Shown here: piece by piece, positions 38,354-46,145 of the stretch | Position numbering within the stretch: the first letter of the stretch is position 1 | Layout: each line of letters begins with the position of its first letter | Origin: Brevibacterium album DSM 18261 | Lineage (GTDB): Bacteria; Actinomycetota; Actinomycetes; Actinomycetales; Brevibacteriaceae | Reading direction: 5' to 3' | DNA length: 64,000 nucleotides | Assembly (NCBI RefSeq): GCF_000426445.1 | Contig: NZ_AUFJ01000013.1 | Span: 163,846 to 227,845, forward strand | Position numbers and translations under genes: made by a program | Notes under the pieces: model-generated | The model's database searches: none | What the model saw: only the letters and a program-made list of their open reading frames with translations | Told to the model about the DNA's origin: nothing

Positions 38354-39004
38354 ATGCCTCGATCGTCGAGAATGCAGCGCCCGCCTGCCGAAGGGGCTGA
38401 GCTCTCAGCCTTCCCCTTTGAGCAGGTGCGTCAGGGAACCCTGTGGTACCGGGCTCACCGGCGTGCGCTTGGCCCGTGGTTCTATGCCTGCAGCGGGGAC
38501 GGTCGATTCGATCTCAGCGATCCCGATGGCATCTGCTATCTTGCGGGAAGTGCTGAGAACGCTGCGCGAGAGGTCATCGGCCCTGACATCATGGGGGCGG
38601 GAGCTGTGCCATCTTCGTTCGTGGCGCAGCGGCAGGTTTCCTTTCTGCTCATGCCACGCGAGGTGAAACTCGCGCACGTCTCCTGTGACGGGGCTTTTCC
38701 CTTCGGAATCACCGGTGAGCTGACGACGATGGATGATTTCGGGGTGCCTCAGCAGTGGGCGGAGGCCTTTCACGCGCATGGCTTCGGCGGCGTCCGGTAC
38801 CGGCCGCGCTTCTCTCCCCGGGGGCAAGCGTGGTGCCGTGGCTCTGTTCGGGGAAGCAGGAGCGCGCCCGGATGCCCCGCATGACACCCGTCCGCTCGCG
38901 CAGTGATCGCCGAACTGGGCGTCAGGGTCGTCGATGTCGACGATCTCGACGAGTTCGAGATCTATGGTGCTCCCCTTCCCGGCCCGGAGGAGTCAGAGGG
39001 CTGA
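38354..39004 (+). pseudogene. RES-domain toxin, frameshifted
   Basis: The reading frame from 38354 encodes a RES domain: GTLWYRAHR, PWFYACSGDGRFDL, ICYLAGSAENAAREV and TGELTTMDDFGVPQQWA. RES toxins break down NAD+ and are neutralised by the Xre partner. After HGFGGVRYRPRFSP the frame is lost at C4G5 (38816-38824); one base fewer restores GKRGAVALFGEAGA. A missing base near 38890-38902 then returns to the original frame, VIAELGVRVVDVDDLDEF, ending at 39004. Two compensating frameshifts plus the broken antitoxin suggest a decaying locus. As written, translation stops at 38884. Confidence 0.78.
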
Positions 39005-39114
39005 CCGCGTACTTCGTCTTCTCGCCCGTGCGTCGCAGTCAGAGACATGAAAAGCGTGCCTGGGTGATCATCTGCGATGATCGATGATCCGTGCTGGTCA
39101 GCGGACCAAAGCTG

Positions 39115-39149
39115 CCTTCACTGCACGATCTGCGCTACCTTCACTGCAC
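39115..39149. repeat. Short direct repeat downstream of the RES remnant
   Basis: CCTTCACTGCAC occurs at 39115-39126 and 39138-39149. Just before it, 39065-39089 contains GATCAT-type inverted motifs. The gap 39005-39343 is otherwise non-coding and also holds family B copy 2. Confidence 0.6.
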
Positions 39150-39182
39150 AAATGAGGGCCTCGCGGGCCCCGTCTTCCTCTT

Positions 39183-39244
39183 CCACCCCTTGTGCCGCTG
39201 GCCGCCCAGATACGACGGGGCGGTCAGCGGCACAAGGGGTGGGA
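39183..39244. repeat. 62-bp palindromic repeat, family B copy 2
   Basis: Begins CCACCCCTTGTGCCGCTGG and ends CACAAGGGGTGGGA, a better palindrome than copy 1 at 37646. It is the right boundary of the toxin-antitoxin segment. Confidence 0.82.
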
Positions 39245-39298
39245 AGGCGGCTGCGTGCCGATGCGCGAGACGTGCAGTCGCCGCCCGGCGGGCGCGGG

Positions 39299-39304
39299 TT
39301 AGCC
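39299..39304 (+). promoter_or_regulatory. -10 box, MaoC-like hydratase gene
   Basis: TAGCCT, which would start transcription near 39311, leaving about 33 bases before the ATG. An AGAGGG Shine-Dalgarno lies within this leader. Confidence 0.4.
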
Positions 39305-39343
39305 TGTGGACGGCAGGCAGGCACGACTCGAAGAGGGCAGGAC

Positions 39344-40282
39344 ATGGACGTTCAGGCATCATCGACCGCAGGCGGCTCGGCTTCGGCCGCCGGTGAGGAC
39401 GGGGCTCAGCCGCTCCCCGATTACGGCGAGTGGATCGGCCGCACCGAGACCCTCACGGACACGGCCTCGCGCACCGCGGCGATCCAGCTGGGGGCGATCC
39501 TCGACCGCCCCGCCGACCCCGCGCTGCTCACCCCCCTCGGCCACTGGCTGCAGTTCACGCCCACGGCACCCATGAGCGAGCTCGGCCCGGACGGCCACCC
39601 GAAGCTGGGCGGCTTCATGCCCCCGCTGCCGTTCCCGCGGCGCATGTGGGCCGGGAGCGAGCTCACCTACCTCTCGCCCATCCGCCTCGGCGCCGCGCTG
39701 GAGAAGACCTCGACCATCGAGTCGATCACGCCCAAGGAGGGGCGCAGCGGCCGCCTGTGCTTCGTGGGGCTGCGTCACGACCTCAGCGCCGACGGCACTC
39801 CTGCGATCACGGAGCGGCAGACCATCGTCTACCGGGAGGCCTCGCCCGTGGACCCGGACGCGCCCAGCCCGGCGCGCCCGCCGCGCGAGGACCAGCCCGC
39901 TCCTGAGGGCTGGGACTGGGCGCGCGCGGTGCGTCCCGGCGAGGTCACGCTGTTCCGCTATTCGGCGGTCACGTTCAACTCGCACCGCATCCACTACGAC
40001 CTGCCCTACGCCACGCAGGTCGAGGGGTATCCCGGTCTCGTGGTCCACGGCCCGCTCTCCGCGACTCTGCTCGTGGACGCCTTCCAGCAGGAGCACCCGG
40101 GCGCGCAGATCGTCGCCTTCGAGTTCTCCGCGCGCAGCCCGCTCTTCGCGAACGAGCAGGCGCACCTCTGCGGCCGGGCCGCGGAGGCCCCTGCGGGCGC
40201 GGACGAGGATGTACGCGCGCAGGAGCTCGCGGTCGTCGGTCCCGGCGGCCTTGCGATCACCGCGAAGATCAGCTTCCGCTGA
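39344..40282 (+). CDS. MaoC/HTD2-like hydratase (mesaconyl-C4-CoA or itaconyl-CoA hydratase family)
   Basis: A 312-residue double hot-dog protein: FTPTAPMSELGPDGHP and PFPRRMWAGSEL in the N-terminal half, then FRYSAVTFNSHRIHYD, YPGLVVHGPLSATLL and FEFSARSPLF in the C-terminal half, the pattern of the HTD2/FAS1-like dehydratase and mesaconyl-C4-CoA hydratase group. It hydrates an unsaturated acyl-CoA, often a dicarboxylic or methyl-branched one. ATG 39344 follows AGAGGG; a longer reading would run back through the family B palindrome. It is convergent with an acyl-CoA ligase and belongs to the acyl-CoA block. Confidence 0.82.
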   Translation: MDVQASSTAGGSASAAGEDGAQPLPDYGEWIGRTETLTDTASRTAAIQLGAILDRPADPALLTPLGHWLQFTPTAPMSELGPDGHPKLGGFMPPLPFPRRMWAGSELTYLSPIRLGAALEKTSTIESITPKEGRSGRLCFVGLRHDLSADGTPAITERQTIVYREASPVDPDAPSPARPPREDQPAPEGWDWARAVRPGEVTLFRYSAVTFNSHRIHYDLPYATQVEGYPGLVVHGPLSATLLVDAFQQEHPGAQIVAFEFSARSPLFANEQAHLCGRAAEAPAGADEDVRAQELAVVGPGGLAITAKISFR

Positions 40283-40334
40283 GCACGTGAGCGCCGCGGC
40301 CGAGGCGCAGGCGGACACTCCTCACCCGCTCCTC

Positions 40335-42062
40335 TCAGCGCTCCTCGTCCCGCAGGCTCCTGCGCATGATCTTGCCGGTCGCCGTCTTCGGCATGTCGGC
40401 GAGGATCTCGATCCTCCGCGGGCGCTTGTAGGCGGAGAGGTTCGCCCTGCAGTGGGCGATGAGCTCCGCCTCGGCGGCGCTGCAGCCCTCCTTGAGGGTG
40501 ACGTATGCCTTGACCGTCTCCCCGCGGTAGTCGTCGGGGACGCCCACCACGGCGGCCTCGGAGACGGCGGGGTGGTCGTAGAGGACGCCCTCGACCTCGC
40601 GCGGCCACACCTTGTAGCCGGCGGCGTTGATCATGTCCTTCTTGCGGTCGACGAGGTAGAGCCAGCCCTCGGCGTCGCGGACGCCCACATCGCCGGTGTG
40701 CAGCCAGCCGTCCGTGATCGCCTCGCGGGTGGCCTCCTCCCGCCCCCAGTACCCCGGCGTGATCTGGGGCCCCTTCGCCCAGATCTCACCCTGCTCGCCC
40801 ACCGGCACGTCACGGCCGGCGTCGTCGACGATGCGCACCGCGGTCTCGAACACGGGCCGGCCGATCGAGAGCGAACCCGAGTGCGAATCGACGGGAGCCC
40901 GCTCCCCGCGCGGCACGGCGATGAGCGGGGAGGTGGTCTCGCTCATCCCGAAGATGTTGTGGATCGCGGTCCCGTAGACGCCCTCGAGCCGCTGCGCGAG
41001 CGCGGGGGCGATGGGAGAGCCTCCCGAGTAGACGACCTCGAGGCTGTCGAGGTCGCCCTCGCGCAGGTCCGGCTGATCGGCGAGCGCCATGAGCGCAGTG
41101 ATGGCCCCGATGGTGAAGACGGGCCTCCAGCGGCGCACGGTCTCGAGCATGGCACGGGGGTGGAAACGGTGGCTGAGGACGAGGGGGCTGCCGCTGCGGA
41201 TCGCGAAGGCGAGGTGGCCGATGGAGCCCGTGATGTGGAAGAGGGGCGCGATCGCGAGGATGGGCGCTCCCGGAGCGATCCGCAGCAGGTGCGCGAACAC
41301 CTCGGCGCTGAACACCGCACCGCCGTGCGTGTTGATCGCACCCTTGGGCTGTCCCGTGGTGCCCGAGGTGTAGGTGAGCAATGCGGGATCGTCGGGGGAG
41401 GGGAGTGCGGGTTCCTGCGGGACTGCTGCCTCAGGTGAAGCCGCAGCCGTTCCCCGAGCCGAGGCGGTGGGCGCCCCGACCGCGATGCCGTGCTCCGCGT
41501 ACACCTCCTCGGCTGAGAGCAGGGTGAGGCCCTCCGGTGCCGGGGCGCAGGCGTGCAGGTCCGCGAGGATCTCCTCGATCACGAGGGTGTCGGTCTCGCG
41601 CCAGCGGGTGAAGGCGCCCAGGATCGCGACCTCGACAGGGGACTCCGCGACCGTGCTCGCCGCCACCTCGTTCCAGAGGGTCGGCAGGGCGATGAGCGCG
41701 CGGGCGCCGGAGTCCCGGAGGTGGTAGGACAGCTCTCGTGCGGTGTTCATGGGGTTGATCGGCACTGCCGTGCAGCCGAGCTTCCAGGCCGCGAGGACGC
41801 CCACCGCGAAGAGGGGGTCGTTCTGGGTGTACAGCGCGATCCGGTCGCCCCGGCCCAGACCCTCGGAGGCCAGGGAGGAGGCGAGCGCGCGGGCGCGTGC
41901 GTCGACCTCGGCGAAGGTGAGGGTCTTGTCGAAGCAGTGGAGGAAGGGCGCCTCCGGCATGGCGCGCACGCGATCCTGCCACAGCGCGGCCATCGTGGGC
42001 TGCGGCGGGGTCACTCGGGTGTCGAAAGGGGGTCGGGGACAGGCGTCGTCGGCTGTATGCAT
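40335..42062 (-). CDS. Acyl-CoA ligase (AMP-binding, ANL family)
   Basis: A 575-residue adenylate-forming ligase: LLTYTSGTTGQPKGAI, FGMSETTSPL, LHTGDVGVRDAEG, DRKKDMINAAGYKVWPREVE and the catalytic Lys in TATGKIMRRSL. Closest in style to medium/long-chain or aromatic acyl-CoA ligases of actinobacteria; no substrate call. ATG 42062 is chosen because CATAAT, a near-consensus -10, ends six bases upstream; a 22-codon longer reading reaches the palindrome at 42128. It is the third ligase in this 13-kb block. Confidence 0.9.
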   Translation of the reverse strand: MHTADDACPRPPFDTRVTPPQPTMAALWQDRVRAMPEAPFLHCFDKTLTFAEVDARARALASSLASEGLGRGDRIALYTQNDPLFAVGVLAAWKLGCTAVPINPMNTARELSYHLRDSGARALIALPTLWNEVAASTVAESPVEVAILGAFTRWRETDTLVIEEILADLHACAPAPEGLTLLSAEEVYAEHGIAVGAPTASARGTAAASPEAAVPQEPALPSPDDPALLTYTSGTTGQPKGAINTHGGAVFSAEVFAHLLRIAPGAPILAIAPLFHITGSIGHLAFAIRSGSPLVLSHRFHPRAMLETVRRWRPVFTIGAITALMALADQPDLREGDLDSLEVVYSGGSPIAPALAQRLEGVYGTAIHNIFGMSETTSPLIAVPRGERAPVDSHSGSLSIGRPVFETAVRIVDDAGRDVPVGEQGEIWAKGPQITPGYWGREEATREAITDGWLHTGDVGVRDAEGWLYLVDRKKDMINAAGYKVWPREVEGVLYDHPAVSEAAVVGVPDDYRGETVKAYVTLKEGCSAAEAELIAHCRANLSAYKRPRRIEILADMPKTATGKIMRRSLRDEER

Positions 42063-42068
42063 GAGGGA

Positions 42069-42074
42069 ATTATG
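42069..42074 (-). promoter_or_regulatory. Leaderless-type -10 box, acyl-CoA ligase
   Basis: Minus-strand CATAAT ends 6 bases before the ATG. Confidence 0.48.
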
Positions 42075-42127
42075 CCTCAGAAGTAGATAAGTATGTTCAG
42101 ATTCTCGCGACGGCCTCCCAGCCTCCA

Positions 42128-42187
42128 CCGACTGATCACTTTCACCAGCCGCCTTCGTGCTGGTGGCTGGTGAAAGTGATCAGTCGG
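42128..42187. repeat. Perfect 23-bp inverted repeat
   Basis: Arms 42128-42150 and 42165-42187 are exact complements (core CTGATCACTTTCACCAGCC) around a 14-base loop. It lies 33 bases after the fused acyl-CoA dehydrogenase gene on the minus strand and before the ligase promoter, so it could terminate that operon. No second copy in the window. Confidence 0.85.
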
Positions 42188-42220
42188 GGCGGGGAAGGAG
42201 AGTGCGGGGGCGGCGAGGTG

Positions 42221-44233
42221 TCAAGCGGTCTCCGGCGACGTGTCGGTGAGGACGTCCCAGAGGAACGGCTCGCCGCCGGCGAGCACCGCCTCGCCGAGCT
42301 CCACGAGCGCCGCGTGCTCGCTCAGCTGTTCATGCCCATCAGCCGCAGTCTGCGCGCCGTCCCCGGCCTCCGCGGAGGCCCCGACCGTCGCACCGCCGAG
42401 GCCCCAGGCCCCGTCCGCCGCGCGTTCGCCGTCGCGGGTCGCCCAGATGAGCGTCGTGAGATGGTGCAGCGGATACTCCGCCGTCACCCCGATCGCCCCG
42501 TGCAGCTGGTGCGCCTGCTCCGCGATGAGCGTTCCCGCCTGCGAGGCCAGGGCGAAGGCGGCCAGCGCGGCGAAGCGGGCCGCCGAGGCCGGATCGGCTG
42601 CCGTCCCCGCATCTCCGTCCGCGCCGGGGCCCTCCGCGATCGCCGAGGCGCGGTTCAGCGCCGCCACCGCGAGGTCGAGCTGCACTCGCATGGTCGCCAC
42701 CTGAGACTTCACCGCAGGCAGTGCGGCGAGCGGAGCGCCGAACTGCTCGCGTCCGATGACATAGCGGACCGTGAGCTCGAGGGCGGCCTCGGCCGCACCC
42801 ACGAGGACGGCGGCGTTGAGGATGGGCACTGCGGCCCCAGACCGCGTGCCGGCCCATGCCGCGGCCAGGCTCTCCGGCAGCCCGCCGGTCCTGCCTGTGC
42901 GCGCAAGGCCCCGGACGAGGGCCAGCGCCTCGGCGAGCGTCCCGCCGGAACCGCCCGCGGCCTCGGGCACGGCGACCGTCTCCCAGCCCAGCTCCGCGAT
43001 CTGCGCCCGCAGCGCCTCCTCGCCCGCGGCGGAGCGATCCGCCTCCTGGAGCCCGCCGCCCACCTGGACGGCGAGCTGTGCGAGCTCGGCGAGCTCGGGG
43101 TCCGCGATCCGGGGAGCAGGATCGGCCTGCGTGAGGTCCCGGGGGAGTTCGAGCTTGGCGATGATGCCCAGCAGCACGTCCTCCGCACCGCCGCGGATGC
43201 CGAAGCCCGGCGAGGCCAGCTGTGCATCCCTGATGAGCCCCCGCAGGCGAGGACCCGCCCCCGGCGCCAGCCGCCGGGCGATGCCGATGAGGTCCTTCTC
43301 GAACCGGTTGCCCAGCAGCTTGGACGCGGCCGCCAACCGGACCGGCGCACCGCCGGCGTCCATCGCCCGCGCCGTTTCGTAGAACGCCTGTCGCAGCCCC
43401 GCGAGAACAGCCGCGATCTGCCCCAGCTCGCGGACCGCTCCCTCATCGCGGCGCAGGCCCGGCTCCGCGAGCAGCGCGGGGAGCAGCGCCCAGGTGGACA
43501 GCGCCCGCTCGGGCCCGCCCCGCTCGAAGCTCAGCTGTTCCACGACCTGCCGCCAGCCCCCGCCCTCGGCGCCGATGAGCCGGTCCGCGGGGACGAACAC
43601 GTCCTCGTAGCGGACCTCGTTGAAGTGGTGCTCGCCGGCGAGGTCCACGATGGGCGTCACCGTGATGCCCGGCGCGTCCATGTCGATGAGGAACTCGGAC
43701 AGACCCTCGTGCTTGCGCTCGCCGTCGGCGGTCCGCGCGAGGATGTACATGTGCGTGGCGCGGTGGGCCATCGTCGTCCAGATCTTGTGCCCGCTCAGCC
43801 GCCAGCCGCCCTCCACGGGAGTGGCCCGCGTGCGGACGCTCGCGAGGTCGGACCCGGACTCCGGCTCGCTCATCCCGAGGCCCACGACGAACTCACCCGC
43901 GACGATCCCGGGCAGCACCTGCTCCTTGAGCTCGTCGGTCCCGGCGCGCAGCACCGCCGGGCCGATCTGCCGCTCGCCGATCCAGTGCGCCGTCACCGGG
44001 GCGCCCGCTCGCAGCAGCTCCTCCGTCACGGCCAGGCGCTCCACGTTCGAGGCCCCTCGACCGCCGTGCTCCACCGGCCAGGTCATGCCCAGCAGTCCGG
44101 CCGCGCCCAGGGCGCGGGAGAACTCCGCATCGGGGGCGCGCAGCCAGGAGTCGATGCGGCCGAGGGCCGTGCCCGAGGCGCGCTGCCGGTCGAGGAGTTC
44201 CCGCACCTTCGCGCGGGTCTGGGGTGAGCTCAT
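42221..44233 (-). CDS. Fused acyl-CoA dehydrogenase: one complete unit plus a second unit lacking the middle domain
   Basis: A 670-residue protein. Residues ~1-385 form an acyl-CoA dehydrogenase (GMSEPESGSDLASV, GWRLSGHKIWTT, GFGIRGGAEDVLLG). Residues ~430-650 are a second, shortened one: an N-terminal helical part (ELGWETVAVPEAAGGSG), no beta-barrel middle domain, then the C-terminal helical domain (YVIGREQFGAPLAALPAVKSQ and HQLHGAIGVTAEYPLHHLT). In mycobacterial steroid catabolism two FadE proteins form alpha2beta2 enzymes with complementary parts; this looks like such a pair in one chain. AGGAGG precedes ATG 44233. It is the last gene of a TetR-hydratase-dehydrogenase operon. Substrate unknown, perhaps bulky or branched acyl-CoA. 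Confidence 0.85.
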   Translation of the reverse strand: MSSPQTRAKVRELLDRQRASGTALGRIDSWLRAPDAEFSRALGAAGLLGMTWPVEHGGRGASNVERLAVTEELLRAGAPVTAHWIGERQIGPAVLRAGTDELKEQVLPGIVAGEFVVGLGMSEPESGSDLASVRTRATPVEGGWRLSGHKIWTTMAHRATHMYILARTADGERKHEGLSEFLIDMDAPGITVTPIVDLAGEHHFNEVRYEDVFVPADRLIGAEGGGWRQVVEQLSFERGGPERALSTWALLPALLAEPGLRRDEGAVRELGQIAAVLAGLRQAFYETARAMDAGGAPVRLAAASKLLGNRFEKDLIGIARRLAPGAGPRLRGLIRDAQLASPGFGIRGGAEDVLLGIIAKLELPRDLTQADPAPRIADPELAELAQLAVQVGGGLQEADRSAAGEEALRAQIAELGWETVAVPEAAGGSGGTLAEALALVRGLARTGRTGGLPESLAAAWAGTRSGAAVPILNAAVLVGAAEAALELTVRYVIGREQFGAPLAALPAVKSQVATMRVQLDLAVAALNRASAIAEGPGADGDAGTAADPASAARFAALAAFALASQAGTLIAEQAHQLHGAIGVTAEYPLHHLTTLIWATRDGERAADGAWGLGGATVGASAEAGDGAQTAADGHEQLSEHAALVELGEAVLAGGEPFLWDVLTDTSPETA

Positions 44234-44349
44234 GGGACGTGACCTCCTGTGCACGCGCTCCGGTGCGCGCTGTCTCCGGATGGGTGAGGGTGCTGCGGCG
44301 TGAGTTCGGCTGTGTTCGGCGACAGGCTCCGCTCAGAGCTGGATCCCGC

Positions 44350-45165
44350 TCAGCGGCCGCGGTAGACCGGGGTGCGCTTCTCGCGGAAGGCGGCCTGCGC
44401 CTCGGCGGAGTCCTCCGTGGTCTGGATGACGGCCTGCTCCGCGGCCGCGTGCACGAGGTGCTCCGTGAGCGACTGCGACCGCGCGAGCCGCGTGAGGCGC
44501 TTGATGGTGCGGATGGCCGCGGGCGGGCCGGCCGCGAGCCGCGCGGCGAGGGCGAAGGCGGCCTCGAACAGCTCCTCGGTGGGATGCGCCTCGAGCGCGA
44601 TGCCGAGCTCCACCGCCTCGGGCCCGGGCACCATCCGCCCCGTCCACATGAGCTCGAGGGCGCGCTGCTCGCCCACGATGCGCGGCAGCATGTGCGCGCC
44701 GCCGTCGCCGGGGACGAGGCCCACGCGGACGTAGCCCTGGCTCAGCCGCGCGGTCTCGCCGATGAGGCGGATGTCGGCCATGAGCGCCATGTCCATGCCC
44801 GCACCGATCGCATCGCCGTTGATCGCCGCGATGTACGGCTTCTCGAAGCCCTCGAGCGCCCGGGCGACGGCATGGACGTCGTCAGCGAGGTAGGCGCGGC
44901 GGTCGAGCGAGGAGGTGACCTGGGAGAACTCGTCGAGATCCACCCCCGCGCAGAAGCCCTTCCCGGCTCCCGTCACGAGGAGGGCGCGCACCTCGGGATC
45001 CGCCGCCGCCCGCGCGATGCCCTCGGCCCAGCCGGCGAGCATCGCGCGGGTGAAGGCGTTGCGCCGGTGCGGGCGGTTGAGGGTGAGGACCGCGACGCCC
45101 TCGCGGACCTCGTAGAGGGTGGGGGAGTCGGGGGTCTGTGCGGGTGCGGGAGAAGGGTGCGTCAT
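44350..45165 (-). CDS. Enoyl-CoA hydratase/isomerase (crotonase) family
   Basis: A 271-residue crotonase: RPHRRNAFTRAML, oxyanion loop TGAGKGFCAGVDLDEF, GDAIGAGMDMALMAD, GLVPGDGGAHMLPRIVG and a C-terminal AFREKRTPVYRGR. GAGAGG precedes the ATG. It lies between the TetR and fused dehydrogenase genes in one minus-strand operon and should catalyse the hydration after the dehydrogenase step. Confidence 0.92.
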   Translation of the reverse strand: MTHPSPAPAQTPDSPTLYEVREGVAVLTLNRPHRRNAFTRAMLAGWAEGIARAAADPEVRALLVTGAGKGFCAGVDLDEFSQVTSSLDRRAYLADDVHAVARALEGFEKPYIAAINGDAIGAGMDMALMADIRLIGETARLSQGYVRVGLVPGDGGAHMLPRIVGEQRALELMWTGRMVPGPEAVELGIALEAHPTEELFEAAFALAARLAAGPPAAIRTIKRLTRLARSQSLTEHLVHAAAEQAVIQTTEDSAEAQAAFREKRTPVYRGR

Positions 45166-45252
45166 CGGAACCTCTCTGGTGTCGGGTGCAAGGCGGCCTC
45201 GGGCTGATGCGCCGAGGCCGCGGAGCGCCGGGCCGCGCGGTGCGGCCGGGCG

Positions 45253-45921
45253 TCAGTCTGCTGTGCTGGAGTGGATGATGTCCTCTTCGTCGAAATCGCT
45301 GATGGGCAGGGAGAGCAGCCGCTCGAACTCCTCCGGCCCGGGGTCGTGGGAGAGCAGGCGGAGGCTGAAGACGAGGTACTCGCGCTCGAGGTCGCGCGAG
45401 GTGAGGGCGCCGTCCTTGGAGAACCACAGCGGGATCGAGTTCACGATCGAGAGGATCGCGCGCGAGGCGGTCTCGGCGCTGTTGACGGAGAAGGCGCCCG
45501 CGTCCATGCCCGCCGCGACGGTATGGGCGTAGATGTTGCGGGTCTCGCGCTGGAGGGCGCGAATCTCTGTGAACTTCTCCTCGCTCAGGCGCTCCGTGTC
45601 CCGCAGGATGACCCGGCTGATCTGCGTGAAGGTGGAGCGGTACCGGACCGTGAAGCGCACGAGTGCGGCCATGCGGTCGACGGGGTCCTCGCCCACATTC
45701 TCGATGAGGCTGGTGGCGCGGTCGTGGAACCAGGTGAAGGAGTTGTGGATGAGCTCGTAGAGCGCGTCCTGCTTGGACGGGAAGTAGTAGTAGAGGGCCG
45801 AGAGGCTGAGACCGGCCTCCTGCGCGATGTCGCGGATCGAGGCGCCGTCGTATCCGTGACGGGCGAAGGTGATGCGCGCTGCGCGGAGGATCTCGCTCCG
45901 CCCGTTGCCGGAGTTGGCCAT
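45253..45921 (-). CDS. TetR family regulator, fatty-acid (FadR/KstR2-like) type
   Basis: A 222-residue protein with an N-terminal helix-turn-helix (EILRAARITFARHGYDGASI ... LSALYYYFPSKQDALYEL, residues ~8-57) and a larger ligand-binding domain ending EEFERLLSLP. TetR proteins of this type near beta-oxidation genes usually bind acyl-CoA and release DNA. It heads the operon with the hydratase and fused dehydrogenase and is divergent from the alcohol dehydrogenase; the TGATCGTTCGGTCA dyad lies in that gap and is repeated before the acyl-CoA ligase at 30.8 kb. Confidence 0.88.
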   Translation of the reverse strand: MANSGNGRSEILRAARITFARHGYDGASIRDIAQEAGLSLSALYYYFPSKQDALYELIHNSFTWFHDRATSLIENVGEDPVDRMAALVRFTVRYRSTFTQISRVILRDTERLSEEKFTEIRALQRETRNIYAHTVAAGMDAGAFSVNSAETASRAILSIVNSIPLWFSKDGALTSRDLEREYLVFSLRLLSHDPGPEEFERLLSLPISDFDEEDIIHSSTAD

Positions 45922-46086
45922 GATGTGGGGTCTCCTCGTGCTCGGTTCGCCGGTGCGGGCTGTGACGGACCCGCGGGTGCTCCGCGGCGTCGTTGCCGCG
46001 CTGCGCCGAAGACAGCGGTACAGTACCGACTGCCGGTCACATGGCCTTCGCCGGAGGAAGGCGGAGGCTGCAGGACTGGTATTGAG

Positions 46087-46100
46087 TGATCGTTCGGTCA
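46087..46100. promoter_or_regulatory. Candidate TetR operator, TGANCGNNCGNTCA
   Basis: TGATCGTTCGGTCA in the 224-base divergent gap between the TetR and alcohol dehydrogenase genes. One base different from the dyad at 30856. Nothing else notable in this gap. Confidence 0.58.
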
Positions 46101-46145
46101 GTGTCCTTGCGATCCTACCCGATGCGCCCTGCCCAGGAGGAAGCC

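Noticed and set aside
37764..38666. A single 300-residue protein over the antitoxin region
   Set aside because: Only the first ~140 codons from ATG 37800 look like a real protein. After the G-run the reading is Cys/Arg-rich noise, while the other frame continues the antitoxin family sequence.
39077..39343. N-terminal extension of the MaoC-like hydratase
   Set aside because: The extra 89 codons run through the family B palindrome and read as Arg/Ser-rich noise; ATG 39344 has a ribosome-binding site.
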